Below the pieces are notes generated by a model, which saw only the letters and a program-made list of their open reading frames with translations, was not told where the DNA came from and ran no database searches. A program made the translations under genes and the position numbers. A DNA stretch of 64,000 bases, taken from Stomorhina lunata. Its lineage: Eukaryota > Arthropoda > Insecta > Diptera > Rhiniidae. This document shows, piece after piece, positions 49,344 to 60,178 of the stretch. The stretch covers positions 118,968,946-119,032,945 of the forward strand of contig OW121744.1 of the NCBI GenBank assembly GCA_933228675.1, written 5' to 3'. Numbering within the stretch: the stretch's first letter is position 1; each line of letters opens with the position of its first letter.

Positions 49344-49606
49344 TCAGAGGAAACTCTGAGATTATAAGGCCTTTTGAAGCTTTCTTGGTCTTTTTAGAAA
49401 ATCTCGAAGAACTTTTCAGAAATAATGATTTGAAAGTAGGTTTGCCAGGTCCGATTTTCGAAAAAGCTTGTGAAAAAATGTTGATTTATAAAAAAATCTC
49501 TAGACTACAAAAAATAAAAGCCAAATACAGTAAAAGCACTCATAGGTGGACACCGACCGTCGATGCATTTTTTTCCACCAGTGGAGCTTTCACTGTATTG
49601 AAGTAA
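49344..49606 (+). pseudogene. Possible degenerate transposon-derived frame
   Basis: An open frame of about 87 codons, which extends further upstream only through microsatellite sequence. It encodes FEAFLVFLENLEELFRNNDL, then a basic KKISRLQKIKAKY segment, and ends TAA at 49604-49606. It overlaps a small inverted-repeat structure (49528-49595) with TA at each end, as in pogo/Tc1-type ends. No transposase motif is visible, so its origin is uncertain. Confidence 0.25.
49528..49595. repeat. 68-bp TIR structure with TA at both ends
   Basis: The left CAGTAAAAGCACTCATAGG and the inverse of the right end, CAGTGAAAGCTCCACTGG, match at most positions, and both continue into TGGA. TA lies outside both ends (49526-49527 and 49596-49597). 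CAGTGAAA...CTCC resembles pogo-like ends. It could be a tiny MITE, or subterminal repeats at one end of a larger lost element. Confidence 0.4.
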
Positions 49607-49689
49607 AAAGTTATTTTTTAAATAACTTTTTTCAAATGATGCTTAAACCACTGTAAAAAAAACTTTTGCACCTAGGACCACCGTAAACC

Positions 49690-50383
49690 GTGCCAATTTT
49701 GCCATCATACAAACATATTCTCAAAACTTATACATTTAAGCTGTTTCCGCCATTTGGACTTATATGAGAGCTAGGGTCAAATGTGGACCGATTATCTTGA
49801 AATTTGACAAATTGATTGCAGTTTTTACAAAAATTACGTATGCAAAAAATAAACTCAAAATTCTCATTATCTTCGAGCGTTTTAGTGAATTTTGTCTCAT
49901 TTAGTGCGTTTTGAGAAAAGAGTTTGTATGAGAGCTATGGTCAAATGTGGAACAATTTCAAATTTGATACAGTGATTTAAGTTTGCATAAGTAGTATAAA
50001 ATTTCATTAAAAAATATTTATATTTGTGGTCATTATAACAATTCCGGGAAGTGGGACCTATGGGAGGTACCATAAATAATAGACCGATTTCGAATTCGAC
50101 GAATTTCAGTAGCCATGGTCCCATTATCAAAAAAATGATGTGTGCCAAATTTCATCAAACTATCTTTAGAATTGCGACCTGTAGTTTGATTACAAGGTTT
50201 ACATGGGGGTCCAGCCAGCCAACCAGCCAGACGGACGGACGGACATCGCTAAATCGACTCGGAAAGTGATTATAAGCCTATTAGTATACTAAAAGATGGG
50301 CCTAAGACAAATATTTCTATGCATTACATACATCAGCACAAACTTATAATACCCTTTCCACCTATGGTGGTGAAGGGTATAAT
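49690..50383 (-). mobile_element. DINE-1-like element, subfamily A, 3'-truncated
   Basis: Similarity begins at GCCATCATACAAACAT and runs to CACCTATGGTGGTGAAGGGT then ATAA. The terminal hairpin/CTTACTTGTT end (left side) is missing. It aligns closely with 39841-40787, without that copy's duplication. Confidence 0.8.
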
Positions 50384-50390
50384 TAATATA

Positions 50391-50511
50391 GGGTTTATAT
50401 AACTCAAGCGGCTGACGATTGAGTGAAATTTACATGTATTTTGTTTTTGTTACAATAACAAAACACATGTAAATTTCACTCAATCGTCAGCCGCTTGAGT
50501 TATATAAACCC
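50391..50511. mobile_element. Palindromic MITE, family G copy 2, perfect 47-bp arms
   Basis: The left arm 50391-50437 (GGGTTTATATAACTCAAGCG...) is the exact inverse of the right arm 50465-50511, around a 27-nt centre of TTTTG/CAAAA sequence. The flanking TA (50389-50390 and 50512-50513) fits a Tc1/mariner-type target. It inserted 7 bp beyond the preceding DINE copy. Perfect arms suggest recent insertion, and a transcript would fold into a long hairpin. Confidence 0.9.
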
Positions 50512-50513
50512 TA

Positions 50514-52589
50514 CATAAGTAAATTGAAATTGCCCAATGCTATAATTGAGTTTGCATTAATTTTACTATGTAGGTCTGTCTCATGATAATGAAAAAATTG
50601 CATTAAATTTGTGTTCAAACATGGGTAAACAAATTTAATACAATTTTGTCTCGCAGTGTTCTAAGTATATAGATTTGCTCAAAACACAATTTAAAGAAGT
50701 TTGTTCATTAATATTTTTGTGTTTTTTAAAACTATATACAGGTTTTAAAAGAAATATATGTTCTTAAAGAAGAAGAATTTCTTTTTTGTTCTTTTATTTC
50801 AAGGAATCCAAAGTGAAAGCCTTGATTTTCTGAATGTTATACATGTTTTATTTTTGATGCTGATGTGTGTAATTTTTGTTTGCTTTTTTATGATATAGCT
50901 CTCAATGCACCTATAGTAGTTATCCCAAAGTGACCACATAAATGCGATATATTTGTAACCAAAATTGTGACATACTCGTATATAAAAAAAAAAATAAAAT
51001 ATTGCCGCATATTTCAAATAGCCCTTACACATACATATGTATGTACGAGTATATGCATGTTATATACTGCATATACATACGTTGTTATGTCAACACGAAG
51101 AAGGACAGTTTAACGTTTCACTGCAATAACTAATTTATTTAAAATTTTAAATATAATAAAAAGTAAACGAAAGAAAGTTCATGCAATGGAATAACAAATA
51201 CGTTTGTGTGTTACATGTCTTAAAACTTAAGCAAATAATTCAAAAAGTTCATAAGAATAGAACAAAATAATTGTAGATATACTTTTTTTAATAACATTTT
51301 ATCTGTTCATTTCCTTAATCTCAAATAAAAACCAATTTTATGTTCATGATATTAAATCCATTTGATGGTAAGAAAATTATTACCAAAGGCTTTAAATTTA
51401 TTCATATTTATTGGTTTTAAAATTATATTTAATATTGTGAACATTTGAGGTTTTATTTAGTACTTGCATTTTTATGATGTAATTTATTTAATTCTCATTA
51501 TTGTTCAGAATTTCATCATTTAATCCATATAATAAAATGATTGCAGATGTTGTAGGTACTTAAATGTCGGAAAATACGAAAAGAGAATTGCACATTATTC
51601 GGAATATTTAAATTAAGCAAAAGAGTAGTAAATAATTAAATCAGAAAATTATCATACAAATTTCTGTATTTATATCTATTAAAATATGATTATACTAGAT
51701 ATTAGGGTGTGTGTTTTTTTTAAGTTTAAAATTTAACAAAAACTACAGACATTTTTACATTCAATATTATTATTTTATATTATTTTTGTGCATTTTTGAC
51801 AAGGTAACCTTTGGATAAATGCGAAACCTTCGTTGTGAAGAGCATTTGGGTATTATTGCCATAAACATTCGCCACAAAATTTATATTTGGACCTGTTAAG
51901 AGTTAAAATGGGACTTTCAAAGTTTGGTTTGAAACTATTTTAAATTCTTATATACAAAGATATACAAAGGCATATACTACGCCTGAGTGTTACTTTTCGT
52001 TAAAATTGAATTATTTTTCTTATTTAAAAATATAGAAATGTTAATATTTATGCACTTTTAATATGTATCTGTTCGTATTGACATTTTAACTAATTATTTG
52101 GTTATAAAAAAGTCTTCTTACTACTTTGTTGAAGTGATATTGATATTTTTTGGTGTGGAAATCTGCACTTCAGTAAATCCATTCCTTAATTTATGATTAT
52201 CACGTTTAAAATAATCAATTTGTTCATCTTTTACTTTGATGTCACATTCTATTTATGTATTTTATCATTGTTTTCATGGAAATGTATCTGTGTATTATGG
52301 TTCATCTAATACTGTTGTCTCCTTTCCAAATATTATTGGAGAATATGTAACTAGTGCATAAACATGGAAATAAGTAGAAGAATATGAATATTACTCTAAA
52401 TAAATATAAATAACCTAAATGGTAAATAGTGTTACCCTTGTGGAGTAAAGCTTCAACAGAGGCTGTATAATTATATATACATATACATATGTATATATAT
52501 TTGTTTGCCTTATCGAGATTTTTGTTTGGAATTGGTCTTGCGAATTCACAAAAAAAAAATTGGAGGAACCTAAAATATATATTTAATTT
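50514..52589. other. Non-coding stretch
   Basis: No exon or element end was recognised. A lone ATTAGGGTGTGTG lies at 51703 and a CATA cluster at about 51030-51060. Confidence 0.5.
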
Positions 52590-52604
52590 ACTTGCTTACA
52601 TATA
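52590..52604. repeat. Left target-site duplication of the SINE
   Basis: ACTTGCTTACATATA, identical to 52918-52932 on the other side of the SINE. Confidence 0.9.
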
Positions 52605-52917
52605 ATAATAATTTCCACGACAATATTCCAATTGGTACTTCTCTCACAATGAGCTGCATCCGATTTATTATTATTATTTCTAGACTCATTGAAAGGGACC
52701 TACGTTTTAACTCCGGCTCCGAACGTCAAATGCATTAGTTAGAGAAATTTTTCATAGCCTAATACTCAATAACCAGTGGCTAGCTGAGTTATGAGGTAAA
52801 CCGCCGCTTTTTTGAAAATTCATTTTTTCAAGTGGGTCTGGCCAGGGATCGAACTTGGAACCTCTGGTATGCTAGGCGGATGACTAAACTGCTATACCAC
52901 GACGTTTACACTTGCTT
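52605..52917 (-). mobile_element. tRNA-derived SINE, copy 2, with intact target duplications
   Basis: On the minus strand the head reads GTCGTGGTATAGCAGTTTAGTC (A box, about 52883-52904) and AGTTCGATCC (B box, 52855-52846). The body matches 27021-27315. The 3' tail is ATTATTAT. The 15-bp perfect direct repeats on both sides show target-primed retrotransposition. An internal (ATT)n stretch at about 52666-52682 is specific to this copy. Confidence 0.9.
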
Positions 52918-52932
52918 ACTTGCTTACATATA
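52918..52932. repeat. Right target-site duplication of the SINE
   Basis: ACTTGCTTACATATA; see 52590-52604. Confidence 0.9.
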
Positions 52933-53553
52933 CCAAATTAAATTAAAAAATTAAATAAAACAAATAAGAAAGTGCTTTAGTCGGTCAAGCCCGACCATAT
53001 GTTACCCTTCACCACTAAGGTCAAAGGTCTGTTCCTTTTCGTGTATGAAGACAAATATTTGCAAAATTTTGTCATCATACATATTTATGCTATTTTCTTC
53101 ATTTGGACTTGTATGAGAAATAGGGTTTAATGTGGACCGATTATCCCGAAATTTAGCAATTTGATTACAGTGTTTACAAAAATTATGTACGTAAAAAAAT
53201 AGATATAAAATTGTCATTATTCTTAGATTTATGAGCGTTTTAGTGTTTTTCGTCGAATAAGAGTTTATAGTTTTTATAGAAGAGTTTGTATAAGAGCTAT
53301 GGTCAAATTTGTACCGATTTCAACAAAATTTGATACAGTGATTTTTGTTTCATGAAAAATATTGATATTTGTGCCCAAACTATCAATTCCGGGAAGTAAG
53401 ACCTATGTGAGGTACCATAAATAATAGACCGATTGACGAATTTCAATAGCCATGTTTCTACTAATAAAAAATAGTTTGTGCCTAATTTAATCAAATTATT
53501 AGAATTGCAACCTGTACTTTGATTATAAGGTGTACATGGGGGTCTAACCAGCC

Positions 53554-53566
53554 AGCCAGACGGACA
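53554..53566. repeat. Left duplication flanking the GC-rich insert
   Basis: AGCCAGACGGACA. It differs at one position from 54236-54248 (AGCCAGAAGGACA). Confidence 0.75.
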
Positions 53567-54235
53567 TGAAAGTCGAGGTTTTACGTGGACACACTACCGT
53601 ACAGGCCTATTCCACGGTGCTCTCAACACCGGGTGGTAAAATACGTCCACCAGCGCCCGGATATACATCCGTACCAAATTGAAACCATGCTTTTTGGACA
53701 AGGTTTCCCCTTTGGTGGGGGCGGAGCTATCTAACCTCCTTCCGGTCTATGGGTACGGCACCCGGTTGCAATGCAACTCCACATCGAACTTACGTTCTAC
53801 CCGCGATTTTGGGTATAACCACAGCCACCACGATGCTCCCAACTCGGGCCACACCAATAGTCAGACTGGAACCGAAATTCCAGGGGCTTCTGACTCCCGT
53901 GGTACCAGACAAAGTCTCTGGTCGGACTTCGTGGATAAGCCACTACCAGTAAATGCCCCCAAAAAAGGCTAGGGACTGGTTCCCTCACACACACATTCAC
54001 ACAACACATGACCACCTTATATATCCCGAACACATTTTTGCGAATGAAAGGCTACCCGGGATCCGTCCCAGCCCCAGAAGACCAGGTATTCTCCCAAGAA
54101 CACCGGGAGGGCCGAGTCGGACCCCAAGGGAGCCTATTCACCCAAAATTGTATTACTGCCTAGCACTTGAAGAACGAATTCTTCGCCTACTGAAAACCTC
54201 TAACACATATTCAGCCACACTTCTCACCCTTTCCT
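53567..54235. mobile_element. GC-rich 669-bp insertion of unknown type
   Basis: Sharply higher G+C than everything around it. It starts TGAAAGTCGAGGTTTTACGT and ends CACTTCTCACCCTTTCCT. The 13-bp near-identical flanks fit target-primed insertion, as by a non-LTR retrotransposon or a SINE-like element. There are no terminal inverted repeats and no poly(A) on either strand. Two overlapping plus-strand frames exist (53679-53972 and 53953-54237, Pro/Arg-rich end), and one minus-strand frame (53797-54033). None shows a motif recognised as reverse transcriptase, endonuclease or gag-type zinc knuckle. It may be a 5'-UTR or ORF1 fragment of an unrecognised element. Confidence 0.6.
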
Positions 54236-54248
54236 AGCCAGAAGGACA
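54236..54248. repeat. Right duplication flanking the GC-rich insert
   Basis: AGCCAGAAGGACA; see 53554-53566. Confidence 0.75.
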
Positions 54249-54366
54249 GATGGACAGACTAATATCGTCCTGTGATTCTAAGTATATTGGTATACATTTT
54301 ATGCGTTATATATATCAGTACAAACTCATGATAGCCTTTCCACCTAAGGTGGTTAAGGGTATAATT

Positions 54367-57300
54367 ATATAAGGAATTTTTCAACAAGGTAAAACTATTT
54401 TCGATTAAAAATTTTTAAACAATCGGAACAATAATGGGAAAAATTTTGATGACAACTGTCTTCCCAATTTCAATAAAAATAAATGTAAATCTTTTCTGAT
54501 ATTTAGTTTGAGACAATAAAGAAATCAAAGGCAACACTGATGTTAAAATGCGAGTATGTGTGTGTTTGTGTGTTACAAACACTATGAACACGTATTATAT
54601 TTGATTTGTTTTATTGTGATTGAATTTCAAGTTTTGGTTTCTTTTCATTTCAAATTGATTTTTTTTCTAAGGGTGACAAAAAACTTTTTTAATTTAACAA
54701 ACTGAACAACGGCACAAAGTTCTATGTCGTTATATCTTGTGTAATATAATATTTATTAACGTGTCTCTGTGTGGTAGCACATTTTCCTTTATTTAAGCCT
54801 TCGGGCAAAATACAATATTGTATAATTTGAAAAATAAAACCCAAAAAGTTGTATATATATTTATAAATATGTAAAATAATGTCGTTTTTGTGGTTGTTTG
54901 GTTTTTGGTCATTATAAGTGTCACCTCATACAAAAATTTAAATATTGATTATTTTGACTGTTTCTGTATTATTGTTTTAATTATGTAGATATTCAATTTA
55001 GTGAGTTGGCTAGTAAGCTCAAAAACTTATTGCTTGATATTTGTAACACAAAGAAAATCGCGATATAAATATTTATTATTTCTTATACATATGAAATTTA
55101 TTTACATCTACTAGGAAATTTACTATTAGTTCCAACGGTATATAAATCAAGAAAGCCAACTTAACATCAATATTCATTCTTACATTTTATAGCAAACTTA
55201 TTTAGTTTTTTTAATGAAATTGCTTAAGTAATGAGTTGGGTATTCCAAGGCCTTGATTACAACATTTGTAGCTTCTTAGTGGGTGAGTACAGGAAATTTT
55301 GAAAATTATTCTTTATAATATAATACATAGTATATAATAGTATAATGTGTAACAAGACCGTTTGGTTTTTACCTTGAAACAGATTTAATATTTGAAACCA
55401 ACCCAATTGAATTTTAAAAGTGTTATATATATCATGTCGTTTTATTAATCTAGTTTATAAAGGGTATGTAGAGTTCGCTTTTATAATAAAAAGTATTCAT
55501 ATTTTCCCAAATCTTTTATGTATTTTCTAACTAAATCTATATTTATGGATATCCGCCATTTATAAAAAATAGTCATAATCCAAAATTTTAAATTTTAAAT
55601 TAAAAGTACAAACATTTTTGAATAAAGCTACTTTAATTTCAAAAATCTAACTTACTAAGAAAAATTAATTCGATAAATTATGTTTCATTAACTTTTAGGT
55701 CAGCTATAACATATTTTTTGATAATCCGATAAGTCAATTAGCTTTAATGTACTTTAATAAAGAGTAAAATATCACGAAACTTTAAAGTCATTTTACTCGA
55801 AACTAAAAAGGTTTTAATACCATGACCTTTTTCATGACTTATTTTGTAGAAACATTTGGAATAAAACATAGTCTAAATTTGTTCATGATTTAAAATAATG
55901 AAAAAAAGTCATTAACATAAACATATGTATTTTTTGTGTTATGACGATGTTAGATCAAACGAGAAATGAGGATAATATTTATTAATAGTACATGTGTATG
56001 TACATATGTATGTATGTATGTGATAACTCTACCATTCATGTATGAGTTTTGCTTCCACTTATATGAGATTTTTGAAACGATTATTAATTTTATAGAAGAA
56101 TGTTATACTATAGTTATAGTTGATTTTTTATGTGATTCTCTTGTATTATCCCAACAACTTTCCAATGTTTTAATATATTTTACATTATTCGCTACATTGT
56201 ATTTGATTATGAAAACTCAGCATTAAAATTGCTAAAAAAGAAATCTATATATTTCTAAGTTTTATATTGTAAAACTGAATAGTAGTGGAAATAACTGATG
56301 ATGTGATGCTGAGCAAAAGTTATATAGTTTTTAGATGTTTTTCTATACTTATTTTCTTACTTTTACATTATTTTTTGTGTTACTTTTACATTTAGTGGTT
56401 TAGAAATGTAGTGAAGCGTTAATAATAAATGATGAAAGTTTTAATTTTTTTTTCTTCTGCCTCCCTTAAACTCTAACTCATTTGTAATAGAAAAAATAAA
56501 TATTGAAAAGGAAAAGGAAATAAAAAAATATTTTATAGTGTAATGTAGAATCTCGTTACTTATTTATATAACTAAACGTTTTGGAAACTTTACATGTGGT
56601 AAAATTTAAAAATCTTAATTTAAAAGAAAATATTTGACAAATTTTAAAGTAAACAAAATGAACAAAAATGAGATATGGGTATTAAAGACTTTTTTTTTAC
56701 AGTGTACAAACAATTTATGCAAATATATTTATTTTATTTCCTTTTCTATCCAAATCCACACCTCAAAAAGGCACATCCTAACAATATTTAACGTCACTGT
56801 TCAGACCGCATGTCTGTTTGGCGAATATTATTCCTTTTTCCTTTATCCAGTGTCTCACTCCCGTTACCTCTGCTCTACGACGGTTCGTGTTAAAATTTTT
56901 AACATAAATAATAACAAAGTTAATTTATGAGGCAGCAGGTTGTCATTACGCTAATAAAGTGTGGCGGCGTACTCGTCAGTAGTAGCACCATCACCATCAT
57001 CATTATTAACATCATCATCATCATCATTATCACTGTGTCAACATGGAATAAGGAACAAAAAGTTTACTTCTCCCTACAAGCCAAATAAAAGAAGTGATAC
57101 TAAAATATAGTATTACGAATAATTTACCTAAATAAATATTTGGGGATGTTTTGTAATGGCTTTAAAGACCAAATGGCAAAAAGTAAAAATACAAAAATTA
57201 GTTTAGGTAAGTCACACGTAATCCCGATTACGCAACTTGGGAATATTCGACTATTCATAAATGTACATTTCTACAATCTACATAAATACTATACATATCT

Positions 57301-57568
57301 ATACATACAGACATACATACATATCAGTTAAATGGATTTGTAATATAATTTAAAATTTAAAGGTGACTTTAAATATACGTTTTAGCCCAAAAACTACTCG
57401 GAGTGAAAATTTGGCATTTCTTGTAATTGTTATGATAAATAAAGGTTTTTCAAAAAACAAAAGATATCAACCGAAATATTATACCTTTAAGTAATCTACT
57501 AAAATTTGTAACCAATCTTTTTTAGATACCTTTTATTATAATGTCAAATTTTTAACATTTTTAAAATG
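54367..57568. other. Long non-coding stretch
   Basis: AT-rich. A TATG run lies near 55995-56020. 56740-56980 is somewhat richer in G/C, but no exon boundary was recognised. The frame at 56634-56930 is not supported. Confidence 0.45.
56987..57031. repeat. CAT trinucleotide run
   Basis: Interrupted (CAT/CAC/ATC)n run: CACCATCACCATCATCATTA then ACATCATCATCATCATCATT. Confidence 0.85.
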
Positions 57569-58344
57569 AAAACAAGTATGAAAAGCTATAGTCGGTCAAG
57601 CCCGACTATATAATACCTTTCACTACTAAGGTCAAATATGGACCAACAATTAAACAAGTTTTCCTTAACTCTTAGAGACATACATAGATATACTATGTGC
57701 AATTTTTTCAAAATTTCGATATATATATCATTTCCGGCTAAGGGACTGTTATGGAAGCTAGGGTCAATTGTGGACCGATTGTTACCAAATTTTGTTTATT
57801 GGTTTATATTTACTAAATATTTATCTGTGCAAAGTTTAAGTAATCAAATGCATTTATCTTTAGAGTTATTAACGTTATTGTGCTTTTATGTGTATATAAA
57901 CGTCTTTTGAGAATGTGTCTTGTATGGGAGGTATGGTCAAATATGGGCCGATTTCTACAAAATTAGGAACACTGATTAGGGTTATGATAAGTAATATTTG
58001 TGCTGAATATTATTAAAATACAAATATATTTGTGGCTGCAAAGGAAGGCATTCCTATGGGAGGTACCCGAAAAAAGTATAGGGATCGTCATTGGACCAAA
58101 ATATGAGTCTGTGCCAAATTTCATCAAATTATCTTTAAAGTTACGACCTGTAGAGTGGTAACAAGCTTACATGGATAACCGGCCGGCCAGCCAGCCGGAC
58201 GGACATCATTAAAACAACTCAGGGAGTGATTCTAAGTCGATTGGTATACTAAAAGGTAGGTCTCAGACCGATATTTCCATGCGTTACAAACATCAACACA
58301 AACCCAATATACCCTTTCCACCTATGGTGGTGAAGGGTATAAAA
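57569..58344 (-). mobile_element. DINE-1-like element, subfamily B copy 3, full length
   Basis: The left end is AACAAGTATGAAAAGCTATA with hairpin GTCGGTCAAGCCCGAC. The GGCCGGCCAGCCAGCCGGAC tract lies at about 58181-58201. The right end is CACCTATGGTGGTGAAGGGT then ATAAAAA. It is the most complete B copy and aligns with 28615-29291, retaining about 100 bp missing there (TGTGCCAAATTTCATC to the GGAC tract). Confidence 0.85.
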
Positions 58345-59363
58345 AGAAAAATATAATGATTCCTTACAAAATATCCAATTTTATTAAAAAGCAATTTAAT
58401 TAAGTCTTGATTTAAATATTTCCATAATTTATTTTTGGCAATATTTAAAACTATACTTTTGGGAATGTAATCCTGCAATACAAAAAATTCTTGTAGGAAC
58501 TAAATAAAAATATTTCAAGTAAATTAAATTAATAACAGTTTGATGCTGCAACGCGCTGTTAATATTTAAATTAAACTAATATTCCACAGAATTGTAGTCA
58601 TGGTTACTTAAGGCCATCACTTGTTAACTTTGTAATGTGAGCTTCCACCCAGGATAAAAGCAGGGAAGCACCATAATCGAGCGAACAATACAAATCAAGA
58701 AGTAACATACACGTTAATCCGCCTTTTGAATTATATTGTTATGTTATTTTTTGTATTATTATTTTTGCTCCTTCGCCAGCTTCTTTTGGTACCGAAGTGA
58801 CAAATAATGTTGGGAGAATTATTGTACTTACATTCAATGTATTATGCCTTATGCAAGCCTACAGGGGATGCTTGTTGTATGTTGTTTTTCCCCAACAACA
58901 CAAAAAAAAATTGAAAAAAAAAACTGAAAAAACACGAAACAGAAATCATACTTGGCATTTTCCATATAAGTATGTATGTGACAAGAGTTGCTGTTATGAG
59001 AATAATATTGTTAAGGTTATGCCTCATTTGTTTCGTGAATGCCTTAATTTTGAAGCAAACATATAATACAACAACAACAATACCAACAACAAATACTTAT
59101 ACATGTTTGTATGTGTACAAACAAAGTACTATACACTCGAACATATCCTGTGTTTTTGTATACAAATAATCGTTGGGGTGTTTTACTTTTTGACATATAA
59201 AAGCAGATTAATTGTTGGCAATGTGGTTGGCAATTTCTGAAACATAATTTGGACCTTTAAAGCTGGGACATTTCCTAAGGACTATCTATATTTTTTTTCT
59301 TTTTCAATTAAAGAGAAATTGCCAACATATTTCCTGAAAAAAATACTATAATTCTTCAAAAAT
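58345..59363. other. Non-coding stretch
   Basis: Mostly AT-rich. Overlapping frames on both strands at 58797-59169 pass through A-rich and CAA-rich repeats and are not called. Confidence 0.45.
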
Positions 59364-60178
59364 ATATCGTCAGCCTATATCTAAAATGGCTTATCTGCAA
59401 AATACTGATTTTTCAGGAGAAGCAAAAAACTCTTTAGTTCTCTTATTAGTGAGTTTTTAACAAAGTTATATTTTTTTCGTTTTGTCTTCGAAAGCTTTTA
59501 TATAAATGTCTAGATATACCATTTTTTTCGCACTGGATTTGTATAACATAATTTAAGAAATTTTAACAATTCCCTATTATAGAATACTCCCTCATGATTT
59601 GGGACTCTTTCATGTATTTGAATTGTACTATATACGACGTTAATTACATTTTATTCGTAATAATTTATTTTTTGAAAAAAAAAAAATGCATTTCTCAAAA
59701 TGCATTTTAGGATTTTTCATCTTTCCTATTTGAAAGAAGATATCTTCTTATTGTTAGGAGTTATATAATGTATTTTTGGAAGCTTATGCGTAGTTATTGG
59801 CCTTTTAAACATGACTAAAAACATTGCATTTTATCGCATTTTCCGTTGAACAGTTTAAAGATAGAAGCATTTTAAAATTACACTTCAATTTAGGGTATTA
59901 ACTCTCATCAAAAAAGTTAAATAAATTTTAATAATTTTACTTTTCTACACAGTTTTAGTTTACAACTTCTATGACTATTTAGCAAAAACTATGTAGATAA
60001 ACCATTTTGTCTTCGAAAAAAATTGTTTATGTAGCCAAACAAAAAAAAGTGAATAAGTAGCGAATAAATTAACATCTTGATAAAAAATTCACAGTATAGG
60101 TAAAGCGCGTTATACGGTATCAAAATCTAAATTTCTAAAATCTGCAGATAAGCCATTTTAGATATAGACCGACGATAT
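59364..60178. mobile_element. TIR element of about 815 bp, no coding capacity
   Basis: The left end ATATCGTCAGCCTATATCTA then AAATGGCTTATCTGCA and the inverse of the right end (60143-60178, ...TAGATATAGACCGACGATAT) match at all but one position over about 36 bp. TA-rich flanks make the exact target duplication (TA or TAT) ambiguous. The interior is AT-rich, with a TTTTGTCTTCGAAA motif directly repeated (about 59479 and 60006). No transposase frame. Confidence 0.7.

Larger units (their letters stand above)
52959..54366 (-). mobile_element. DINE-1-like element, subfamily A, split by a nested insertion
   Basis: The left part (52959-53566) has the hairpin end AAATAAGAAAGTGCTTTAGT and runs to the CCAGCCAGACGGACA tract. 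The right part (54236-54366) resumes at AGCCAGAAGGACAGATGGAC and ends CACCTAAGGTGGTTAAGGGT. The nested insert is annotated separately. Confidence 0.8.

Noticed and set aside
48987..49367. 126-codon plus-strand frame
   Set aside because: Composition is Lys/Asn/Ser-rich as expected from A-rich DNA, and the frame passes through a CATA microsatellite. No homology or splice context.
50051..50269. Frame with GPMGGTINN and FHQTIFRIATCSLITRF, also seen at 1008-1220 and 40333-40515
   Set aside because: Repeat-encoded frame of DINE subfamily A. The apparent conservation is due to repeat copies.
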